In this document: positions 1-5,481 of the stretch, in pieces
How the letters are laid out: the number at the start of each line of letters is the position of its first letter
Numbering within the stretch: the stretch's first letter is position 1
Assembly (NCBI GenBank): GCA_015163925.1
Contig: JAAOIF010000080.1
Coordinates: forward strand, 1-5,481
From: Candidatus Thioglobus sp.
GTDB taxonomy: Bacteria; Pseudomonadota; Gammaproteobacteria; PS1; Pseudothioglobaceae
DNA: 5,481 bases
Direction of reading: 5' to 3'
Notes under the pieces: model-generated
What the model was told of the DNA's origin: nothing
The model's input: only the letters and a program-made list of their open reading frames with translations
Database searches by the model: none
Position numbers and translations under genes: made by a program

Positions 1-1333
1 AAATCAAATAAGCCGCCCCGCCCACGGCAATTAAGTATGTAGCCTGATGTTTTTTAATGATTTTTGTAGCTTCCACGCCGCGCTCGGCCTTGCCAATCAT
101 TCCCAAAATGTTAGTATTTTCCAGAATCATAGCAGTAAATTTATCCATTCTTGTTGCAGTAGTAGGGCCTGCCGGACCGATTACTTCATCGCCCACAGCA
201 TCCACCGGACCGACATAATAGATAAATTTATTCTCAAAATCCACCCCTTCAGGCAGCCCCTCTCCGCTAATTATCATTTGCTGAAGTCGCCTGTGAGCCG
301 CGTCCCGTCCGGTAATAATAGTTCCAGTCAGCAGCAAAGTCATACCAATTTTCCACTTGCCCATCTGCTCCCGCGTCAGAGTTTTCAGGTCAATTTTGGT
401 GTATTTTGAATAGTCCATTTGCAAATCTGGATAGATGCTCAAATCCACTTGCGGCAGCTCTGCAGCCCCCGAGCCGTCAAGCGAAAAATGCAAATGCCGA
501 GTGGCCGCACAATTCGGAATCATCGCCACCGGCTGCGAGGCAGAATGGGTCGGATAGTCCGAAATCTTAATATCCAAAACAGTTGTCAGGCCGCCCAGAC
601 CCTGCGCTCCGATGCCCATAGCGTTGATTTTTTGGTGCAAATCCAAGCGTAATTTTTCAATCTTATTCGGCTTGGATTTCGCCGCAATCTGAGTAATATC
701 AATCGGCTGCATCAGGCTTTCCTTCGCCATCAGCATCGCTTTTTCCGCCGTGCCGCCAACGCCAATTCCAATCACCCCCGGCGGACACCAGCCAGCGCCC
801 ATCAGCGGCACGGTTTTGAGAATCCAATCGGTAACATTATCATCTGGTTGCAAAATCGCAAATTTAGCTTTGTTTTCCGAGCCACAGCCCTTAGCGGCAA
901 CGGTAATTTTCAGCCGATTGCCCTGAACCAATTTAGTGTGAATTACTGCCGGAGTGTTGTCTTTGGTGTTAATTCTATCAAACAGCGGGTCGCTTACAAT
1001 TGAGCTGCGGAGCGGGTTTTCGGCATTTGTGTAAGCCAAACTTACGCCCTGATTTATCATCTCTTCAAGCCCCAAATCAGCCTCCCAGACCACTTCCATT
1101 CCCACCTCAGCAAACACATTTACAATGCCGGTATCTTGGCACAAAGGCCGCTGCCCGAGAGCTGCCATTTTTGAGTTAATCAGAATTTGGGCAATGGCAT
1201 TTTTGGCGGCCTGATTGGTTTCTAACTCGTAAGCGGCGACCATCGCTTGAATGAAATCCGGACTATGGTAATAGGAAATATATTGCAAAGCATTAGCAAC
1301 ACTTGCAATCACATCTTGCTGTTTAATTTTCAT
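1..1333 (-). CDS. fumA: Class I (4Fe-4S) fumarate hydratase, 3' end cut by window edge
   Basis: Fumarate hydratase interconverts fumarate and L-malate in the TCA cycle, in the cytoplasm. Reading leftward from the ATG at 1333, 444 codons are open to the window edge. The frame holds both the alpha (N-terminal) and beta (C-terminal) Fe-S hydro-lyase regions in one chain. The three expected cluster cysteines are visible: C65 in LCQDTG, C183 in GWCPPG and C275 in IPNCAATRH. Other family signatures are KGCGSENK (148-155), VGGTAEKA (192-199), H263 in PTHSAS, TGRDAAH (341-347), TATRMD (392-397) and K415 in MIGKAERG. The spacing of C, H, T, R and K matches active-site residues known for class I fumarases. 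Family members of this type are about 500 residues, so roughly 60 residues are missing off the left edge. The start is supported by its similarity to the Neisseria-type N-terminus (ALQYISYYH), although no Shine-Dalgarno is visible. The symbol could equally be fumB. The enzyme class is secure; such clusters are typically oxygen-sensitive. Confidence 0.95.
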   Translation of the reverse strand, partial: MKIKQQDVIASVANALQYISYYHSPDFIQAMVAAYELETNQAAKNAIAQILINSKMAALGQRPLCQDTGIVNVFAEVGMEVVWEADLGLEEMINQGVSLAYTNAENPLRSSIVSDPLFDRINTKDNTPAVIHTKLVQGNRLKITVAAKGCGSENKAKFAILQPDDNVTDWILKTVPLMGAGWCPPGVIGIGVGGTAEKAMLMAKESLMQPIDITQIAAKSKPNKIEKLRLDLHQKINAMGIGAQGLGGLTTVLDIKISDYPTHSASQPVAMIPNCAATRHLHFSLDGSGAAELPQVDLSIYPDLQMDYSKYTKIDLKTLTREQMGKWKIGMTLLLTGTIITGRDAAHRRLQQMIISGEGLPEGVDFENKFIYYVGPVDAVGDEVIGPAGPTTATRMDKFTAMILENTNILGMIGKAERGVEATKIIKKHQATYLIAVGGAAYLI

Positions 1334-1358
1334 AATTTATGCAAAAGCAGGCAAATTA

Positions 1359-1388
1359 TTGATTTTTGCTCGGCGTTTATAGTATGAT
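1359..1388 (+). promoter_or_regulatory. Candidate sigma-70 promoter for the mreBCD-mrdA operon
   Basis: A TTGATT -35-like box (1359-1364) and a TATGAT -10 box (1383-1388) are separated by 18 nt. They lie in the only non-coding gap upstream of mreB, with the -10 about 40 nt before its ATG. The -10 matches consensus at 5 of 6 positions and the -35 at 4 of 6. Position and spacing make this the best promoter candidate in the gap. It is inferred from sequence only. Confidence 0.5.
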
Positions 1389-1404
1389 ATATCTTTTATT
1401 TTAA
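1376..1404 (-). promoter_or_regulatory. Candidate sigma-70 promoter for fumarase gene
   Basis: On the minus strand a TTAAAA -35-like box (plus 1399-1404) and a TATAAA -10-like box (plus 1376-1381) are 17 nt apart, about 42 nt upstream of the fumarase ATG. The -10 matches consensus at 5 of 6 positions and the -35 at 4 of 6. The region is very AT-rich, so chance matches are likely. It interleaves with the candidate mreB promoter on the other strand. Confidence 0.3.
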
Positions 1405-1418
1405 CCTACTATTTAATC

Positions 1419-1422
1419 AGGA
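1419..1422 (+). promoter_or_regulatory. Shine-Dalgarno of mreB
   Basis: AGGA lies 5 nt before the mreB ATG at 1428 and supports that start. It is the clearest ribosome binding site in the window; the other genes have weak or no visible Shine-Dalgarno. Confidence 0.65.
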
Positions 1423-1427
1423 ATTTT

Positions 1428-2459
1428 ATGTTTAATTTTTTTAAAGCTCAAAGCCTCTCAATCGATTTAGGAACTGCCAATACGCTAATTTATATGGACG
1501 GCGAGGTGGTTTTAAACGAACCATCAGTTGTTGCCATTCGCCATAATAAGGACTCATTAGAATCCACAGTAATCGCTGTCGGGCAGGACGCAAAAAGTAT
1601 GTTGGGCAGAACTCCGGGCTCAATCCATGCAATCCGCCCGATGAAAGATGGGGTCATCGCCGATTTCAAAGTAACTGAAAAAATGCTCCAACACTTCATC
1701 CGCAAAGTGTTGCGTTCTGGATTTTTCGCCCCCAGCCCGAGAGTGCTAATTTGCGTTCCCTGCGGTGCCACTCAGGTGGAACGCCGAGCCATTAAAGAAA
1801 GTGCAATCGGTGCTGGCGCCAGAGATGTTTATTTAATTGAAGAGCCGATGGCAGCCGCATTAGGGGCAAGTATGGCAATTGAAGAAGCCTCTGGAACTAT
1901 GGTAATTGACATCGGCGGCGGCACTACCGAGCTGGCAATTATGTCGCTAAATGGCATCGTTTATTCGGATTCTTTGCGGGTCGGCGGCGATGTTTTTGAT
2001 GATAATATTATCAAATTCGTCCGCCGTGAGCAAGGCATTATCATCGGCGAAGCCACAGCCGAGCAAATCAAGGAAGAGGTCGGTTCTGCCTTTGAAACCA
2101 GAGCCATTAAGAAGATTGAATTTCGCGGAAGAGATGTCGCTAAAGGCATTCCGGTTAGCTTTGAAATCACCAATACTCAAGTCCGCCACGCCCTACAAGA
2201 GCCGCTTGCCGCAGTAATTAGTGCCATCAAAACTGCACTTGAGCAAACTCCACCAGAGTTGAGTGCTGATATTGCTAAAAATGGTTTAGTGCTAACCGGC
2301 GGCGGCGCTTTGTTAGACGGATTAGACCGGCTGATTAACAAAGAAACCAACCTGCCGGTGCGCATCGCTGACGACCCGCTAACCTGCGTGGCACGGGGCG
2401 GCGGCATCGCTTTGGATATGATTAGCAAGCATAATGTTGGATTTTTAGCGGCAGAATAA
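1428..2459 (+). CDS. mreB: Rod shape-determining protein MreB (bacterial actin)
   Basis: MreB is an actin-like ATPase that forms membrane-bound filaments on the inner face of the cytoplasmic membrane and directs the elongasome along the side wall. The 343 residues match the usual full length of about 345. Actin-fold nucleotide motifs appear in order: phosphate-1 loop DLGTANTL (13-20), [20 protein letters not shown] (60-79), [12 protein letters not shown] (136-147), phosphate-2 [10 protein letters not shown] (161-170) and adenosine loop [12 protein letters not shown] (289-300). The N-terminal [10 protein letters not shown] resembles the short amphipathic membrane-binding start of proteobacterial MreB. 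The ATG at 1428 has an AGGA 5 nt upstream and gives the canonical N-terminus. It is the first gene of the mreBCD-mrdA cluster, divergent from fumarase, and is followed by an 89-nt gap before mreC. No truncation or missing motif is seen. MbI- or FtsA-type relatives are excluded by the close match to MreB. Confidence 0.98.
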   Translation: MFNFFKAQSLSIDLGTANTLIYMDGEVVLNEPSVVAIRHNKDSLESTVIAVGQDAKSMLGRTPGSIHAIRPMKDGVIADFKVTEKMLQHFIRKVLRSGFFAPSPRVLICVPCGATQVERRAIKESAIGAGARDVYLIEEPMAAALGASMAIEEASGTMVIDIGGGTTELAIMSLNGIVYSDSLRVGGDVFDDNIIKFVRREQGIIIGEATAEQIKEEVGSAFETRAIKKIEFRGRDVAKGIPVSFEITNTQVRHALQEPLAAVISAIKTALEQTPPELSADIAKNGLVLTGGGALLDGLDRLINKETNLPVRIADDPLTCVARGGGIALDMISKHNVGFLAAE

Positions 2460-2548
2460 TTTAGCAAATTTTGGCTTTTGCCGATAGAATTTTGGGGCAA
2501 AAATTAGTGTTTTTTGCACAAAGCAAATTTAAAATGAGATGATTATTT
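2460..2548 (+). other. mreB-mreC intergenic gap with weak hairpin and 9-bp direct repeat
   Basis: This 89-nt AT-rich gap holds an imperfect hairpin candidate: TTTTGCC (2476-2482) can pair with GGCAAAA (2496-2502) around a 13-nt loop. A T-run (2510-2515) follows 7 nt later, too far for a classic intrinsic terminator. The 9-mer AGCAAATTT occurs at 2463-2471 and again at 2522-2530. No convincing -35/-10 pair for an mreC-specific promoter was found. It might act as a partial attenuator or processing site that keeps MreB above MreCD, but that is inference. Confidence 0.3.
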
Positions 2549-3388
2549 ATGCAACAAAAGTCTCAAAAAACCAGAAATATGTCTTTTTTGCAGCTGCTGA
2601 TTCCAGCTTTTGCTGCTATTTTTTTAATTCTATCGGATTATAAATTTTCATATTTAGACAGCATCAAACAAGCCATCGCTCAAGCCGTTTCGCCGATTTA
2701 TTTAGTGGTAAATTCGCCGGCACAAATCTACACTTGGATTAACGAGCAAGGCACGACCGAGCAGGTTTTGCTGAATAAAAATAAGCAATTAAATAATGAA
2801 TTAATGCGGCTGAAAGTCGGCTTGCAAACGCGGAATGCCTTGCTGCTGGAAAACCAAAAACTCACCAAATTACTCGGCGCCAGCTATCAAATCGGCGGGC
2901 AAGAATTTATCTTAGCAAGGGTCAATTCGGTGGCACAATCCAGACTCAAAAAGCAAATTGTAATTGACAAAGGCGGGCTTGACGGGCTGGAAGTTGGGCA
3001 AGTTGTACTCGGCGCTGAAGGCGTGGTCGGGCAGCTGGTGCAGGTGATGCCGATGTATGCGACCTTGCTGATGATTACCGACCCGACTCAATATGTGCCG
3101 ATTAAAAATCAGCGAAATGGGGTGCGCGGAATCAGTCGTGGGCTGGCTTCTCATCAGAGCAGATTGCAGGCGAATTTCATTAAATCTGAGTTAGATGTAA
3201 CGCTCGGCGATGTATTTTTGACCAGTGCTGTGGGCTCAAAATTCCCAGCCGGCTATCCGGTAGGAAGGGTGAGCAAGGTAGAAAAAATCGCCAATAGTCC
3301 TTTTTTAAATATTGAATTAACCCCGATTCAAACCACTCAGCAGATAGAATTTTTATTAGTAAATAGCACTAAAATCCCAGAAAAATGA
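2549..3388 (+). CDS. mreC: Rod shape-determining protein MreC
   Basis: MreC is a bitopic inner-membrane protein with a periplasmic domain that links MreB/MreD to PBP2 and helps activate it. The 279-residue chain has a short basic cytoplasmic N-terminus (1-11), one transmembrane helix (about 12-29), a Leu/Glu/Lys-rich coiled-coil stretch (about 70-110) and a beta-rich periplasmic domain. That domain carries family signatures IDKGGLDGLEVGQVVLGAEG (139-158) and TSAVGSKFPAGYPVGRV (225-241). It is shorter than E. coli MreC because it stops soon after the second beta domain and lacks the long C-terminal tail; short MreCs are common. The ATG at 2549 has only a weak GAG-containing leader; Met11 is a less likely alternative because it would remove the positive N-terminus before the membrane helix. 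Its stop overlaps the mreD start, implying translational coupling. Confidence 0.95.
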   Translation: MQQKSQKTRNMSFLQLLIPAFAAIFLILSDYKFSYLDSIKQAIAQAVSPIYLVVNSPAQIYTWINEQGTTEQVLLNKNKQLNNELMRLKVGLQTRNALLLENQKLTKLLGASYQIGGQEFILARVNSVAQSRLKKQIVIDKGGLDGLEVGQVVLGAEGVVGQLVQVMPMYATLLMITDPTQYVPIKNQRNGVRGISRGLASHQSRLQANFIKSELDVTLGDVFLTSAVGSKFPAGYPVGRVSKVEKIANSPFLNIELTPIQTTQQIEFLLVNSTKIPEK

Positions 3389-3852
3389 ACACAAATCGCC
3401 CCTACATTTTCCTTGTCAAAATCGCCATTTTCGCTCTAATAATTGGCGCTATTCCTTTGCCGAAAATATTATTAGAAGCCTCGCCGTTTTGGATGTTGCT
3501 TTTTTGCACTTACTGGTTAGTTTGGTTTGACGGCAAAATTCGCTTCTTTTTTGTGCTAATTTTGGGCATTTTAGTTGATGTTGCCCATGGCGATATTTTA
3601 GGGCAAAATGCTTTAGCACTAATACTTAGCGGCGGTTTCATCGCTTATGTAAAACAGTCATTTTCGGTCTCAAATCTCAGCACTCAGCAGGTCTATATTT
3701 TCGCCGCTGCCAGTATTTATTTGGCGTTATTTTTATTAGTTCATAGCCTAATTCAAGGTTTTCATCTGAATTATTATTTATTTTTAGCGCCACTTTCATC
3801 TGCCTTATTTTGGCCAATTATTCGCTTGCTACTGGCGAAAAGTCAATACTAA
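3385..3852 (+). CDS. mreD: Rod shape-determining protein MreD
   Basis: MreD is a polytopic inner-membrane protein of the elongasome that works with MreC and modulates PBP2/RodA activity. The 155 residues are close to the family length of about 160. Most of the chain is hydrophobic, consistent with five or six membrane segments (about 8-24, 34-48, 52-68, 73-90, 103-123 and 129-150). Family features include SPFWMLLFCTYWLVWFDG (33-50), the GILVDVAHGDILGQNALAL segment (61-79, with D65 and the GQ pair) and the C-terminal SSALFWPII (138-146). The ATG at 3385 overlaps the mreC stop as ATGA. This start gives the usual polar N-terminus before the first helix and probably depends on coupling rather than its own ribosome site. 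The stop is followed after three bases by the PBP2 start, in the same frame. Confidence 0.93.
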   Translation: MNTNRPYIFLVKIAIFALIIGAIPLPKILLEASPFWMLLFCTYWLVWFDGKIRFFFVLILGILVDVAHGDILGQNALALILSGGFIAYVKQSFSVSNLSTQQVYIFAAASIYLALFLLVHSLIQGFHLNYYLFLAPLSSALFWPIIRLLLAKSQY

Positions 3853-3855
3853 ATT

Positions 3856-5481
3856 ATGGAAAAAATTAGCAATGAAGTGGTGGAAAATAAGATTTTTTCA
3901 AATCGCATTATTTTATCAATTATTTTCATCATAATTCTCACTTTAGTCCTGACTATCAGGCTTTACAATCTGCAAATCACCAACCATAAACATTACGCTG
4001 AAGAGGCGCTCGGTAACCAAATGCGGATTTTGCCAATCACTCCGGCACGAGGGAAAATATTTGATAGAAACGGCAAAATTCTTGCCACTAATCAGCTGGC
4101 TTACAAGCTGACTTTGACCCCTGAAAAAACCAATGATATTGGCAAAACTTTGCAAGCTTTACAAGAGTTAAATTTTATTAATGAAAACGATATTAAGGCG
4201 TTTAATAAAAGCCGCAAGCGTTACAAAAAATTCCAAAATATCCCGCTGAAACACAAACTTAGCGAGGTTCAAGTGGCAGAGTTTTTAGTCAGTAATCAGT
4301 TTGTCGGAGTGGATATTGAGCCTTATTTTCATCGGATTTATCCGCATAAAAATTCCAGCGTTCATGTGGTCGGCTATGTCTCCAGAATGAGCAAAAAGGA
4401 TAAACTTTTGTATAACAAAAAAAACTATTTAGGCACTTCTTTTGTCGGCAAAATCGGCATTGAAAAACAATATGAAACTCTGCTGCACGGAAATTCTGGC
4501 AAAAAACAAATTGAGCGAAATGTGACCGGACGGGTGATTGACACTCAAATTATCAAAGCCGGCGAAAATGGCAAAGACTTATATCTGAGCATTGACCTTG
4601 ATTTACAGCAAAAAGCTGAGGAATTATTAAAGGGCAAACGCGGCGCAATCGTTGCTGTGAATGTGAAAAATGGCGAAGTTTTAGCATTAGTCAGCACGCC
4701 GACTTACAACCCAAATTTGTTCGTCAGCGGCATTTCCCATAAGGATTATAAAATCCTCCAAGCCTCAAAAAACATTCCACAACTCAACCGTGCCATTCAG
4801 GGTTTATACCCGCCCGGCTCAACGATTAAGCCGATGGTAGCGCTGGCTGGAATGGAGGAAGGGGTAATTCACAATCACAGCAAAACCTTTTGCCCGGGCT
4901 ATTTTAAATTGCCAAATGTCAAGCGAAAATTCAACGACTGGAAGCGTAGCGGGCATGGCTCAGTTACCATGCAAGACTCCATCGCTCAATCTTGTGATGT
5001 ATTTTTCTACGATTTAGCCAATAAAATGGGCATTGATAAAATGCACGATAATTTGAAATTTTTCAACTTTGGGGCAATTACCGGAATTGATATTCCCGGC
5101 GAACAGGGCGGAATATTGCCATCAAAAGCTTGGAAAAAAATCAATAAAAAAGAGCCTTGGTATCGCGGCGAAACTCTAATTTCTGGCATCGGGCAAGGCT
5201 TTATGAGCTCCACTCCACTCCAATTAGCAGTAGCAACGGCGGCTTTAGCGAACAAGGGGCAACTTTTTCAGCCTAAATTACTCAAAAATATTCATACGCC
5301 AAACCAAGCCGCCAAGCCTAATACCCAATCTCAAAGCGTGCAAATACCAATTAAAAATATTATGTCGGCTATCAATTATTGCAGCAATTACAAAATGAGC
5401 GTTAAGACTTATTTGGGTTTTGATGTCGGCACAAAGCGCACTGGGGTTGCGATTGCTAATAGTTTGAGCCAGCAGGCAAGT
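3856..5481 (+). CDS. mrdA: PBP2 (MrdA) lacking its C-terminal part, in-frame with RuvX; open at right edge
   Basis: PBP2 is the class B penicillin-binding protein that crosslinks side-wall peptidoglycan in the Rod complex. Visible parts: membrane anchor (17-35), PARGKIFDRNG (63-73) of the N-terminal pedestal, a dimerisation region with VGKIGIEKQYE, transpeptidase domain from about 255, SxxK motif STIK (S322, K325, nucleophile Ser322) after PPG, and SxD motif SCD (379-381). SxxK to SxD spacing is 57 residues, as in E. coli PBP2. GIGQGFMSSTPLQ (444-456) and the following helix to about residue 478 are also PBP2-like. The KTG/KSG motif and final beta strands (about 120 residues in E. coli) are absent. 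Instead the frame runs without a stop through a Gln/Asn/Ser/Lys-rich stretch into RuvX at codon 514. The start 3 nt after the mreD stop has no Shine-Dalgarno and suggests coupling. As encoded it should be transpeptidase-dead. Genuine fusion, deletion pseudogene and assembly chimera all remain possible. Confidence 0.85.
   Translation, partial: MEKISNEVVENKIFSNRIILSIIFIIILTLVLTIRLYNLQITNHKHYAEEALGNQMRILPITPARGKIFDRNGKILATNQLAYKLTLTPEKTNDIGKTLQALQELNFINENDIKAFNKSRKRYKKFQNIPLKHKLSEVQVAEFLVSNQFVGVDIEPYFHRIYPHKNSSVHVVGYVSRMSKKDKLLYNKKNYLGTSFVGKIGIEKQYETLLHGNSGKKQIERNVTGRVIDTQIIKAGENGKDLYLSIDLDLQQKAEELLKGKRGAIVAVNVKNGEVLALVSTPTYNPNLFVSGISHKDYKILQASKNIPQLNRAIQGLYPPGSTIKPMVALAGMEEGVIHNHSKTFCPGYFKLPNVKRKFNDWKRSGHGSVTMQDSIAQSCDVFFYDLANKMGIDKMHDNLKFFNFGAITGIDIPGEQGGILPSKAWKKINKKEPWYRGETLISGIGQGFMSSTPLQLAVATAALANKGQLFQPKLLKNIHTPNQAAKPNTQSQSVQIPIKNIMSAINYCSNYKMSVKTYLGFDVGTKRTGVAIANSLSQQAS
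5395..5481 (+). CDS. ruvX: RuvX/YqgF-family Holliday junction resolvase-like N-terminus, partial
   Basis: RuvX (YqgF) is a cytoplasmic RNase H-fold nuclease of about 140 residues linked to pre-16S rRNA 5'-end maturation and, by fold, to Holliday junction resolution. Only the first 29 codons are here. They contain YLGFDVGTKRTGVAIANSLS, the typical first strand of the family, with the catalytic Asp in the FDVGTKR motif (Asp9) and the GVAIA second strand. The Met at 5395 matches the usual RuvX start. No Shine-Dalgarno is visible in the preceding 20 nt. The codon frame is the same as the upstream PBP2 and there is no stop between them, so it is either translated as a C-terminal fusion or from its own ATG inside that frame. 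Family assignment is good despite the short length; the rest of the gene lies off the right edge. Confidence 0.8.
   Translation, partial: MSVKTYLGFDVGTKRTGVAIANSLSQQAS

Noticed and set aside
47..652. Plus-strand open frames at 47-409 and 419-652.
   Set aside because: They are antisense to the fumarase gene, which has unmistakable family motifs; their translations are low in recognisable structure and show no ribosome site.
1441..2500. Several open frames opposite or out of frame with mreB (for example 1490-1771 minus, 1951-2217 plus, 2177-2500 minus).
   Set aside because: All lie inside the conserved MreB coding sequence and have no family motifs; they are shadow frames.
2476..2515. Intrinsic terminator after mreB.
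   Set aside because: The stem is weak with a long loop, and the T-run is separated from it by several bases; kept only as a weak hairpin.
5007..5255. Minus-strand open frame within PBP2.
   Set aside because: Antisense to the PBP2 transpeptidase region with its SxD and GIGQG motifs; no independent evidence.
5340..5400. A frameshift rather than a fusion at the PBP2-RuvX boundary.
   Set aside because: Codon-by-codon reading from 3856 to 5481 is continuous, and no other frame over 5290-5394 restores a KTG motif.
1..5481. DNA uptake sequences of Neisseriaceae (GCCGTCTGAA) or Pasteurellaceae (AAGTGCGGT) type.
   Set aside because: No copy was found by eye on either strand, so they do not help assign the organism.

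Overview
The window looks like chromosomal DNA from a proteobacterium, most likely a beta- or gammaproteobacterium. It is moderately AT-rich, with many A/T-ending codons and long A/T runs in the intergenic gaps. The evidence is the mreB-mreC-mreD-PBP2 gene order, an MreB very close to the proteobacterial form, and a class I (iron-sulfur) fumarase of the shorter type with an N-terminus like that of Neisseriaceae. I cannot name a genus.

Layout. Positions 1-1333 (minus strand) hold most of a class I fumarate hydratase gene whose 3' end lies off the left edge. Positions 1334-1427 are a short divergent intergenic region with candidate promoters for fumarase (leftward) and mreB (rightward). Positions 1428-3852 hold mreB, mreC and mreD, the membrane and cytoskeletal parts of the elongasome (Rod complex). 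An 89-nt gap separates mreB from mreC. The mreC stop overlaps the mreD start (ATGA). The PBP2 gene (mrdA) starts three bases after the mreD stop. MreB filaments, the bitopic MreC, the polytopic MreD and the transpeptidase PBP2 act together in side-wall peptidoglycan synthesis, so this is a functional operon. rodA, the usual next gene, is not seen.

The unusual part is the right end. The PBP2 frame has its N-terminal membrane anchor, dimerisation domain, SxxK motif and SxD motif. It ends before the third catalytic motif (KTG/KSG). Without any stop codon the same frame then continues into the start of a RuvX/YqgF (Holliday-junction-resolvase-like) protein, whose natural Met is at 5395. As written, the DNA encodes a truncated PBP2 fused in frame to RuvX. 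This could be a real deletion or fusion, or an assembly join between two loci. The window ends 29 codons into RuvX, so it cannot decide.

No tRNA, rRNA, CRISPR array, insertion sequence or prophage signal was seen. Apart from the PBP2-RuvX junction, the region is ordinary housekeeping DNA.
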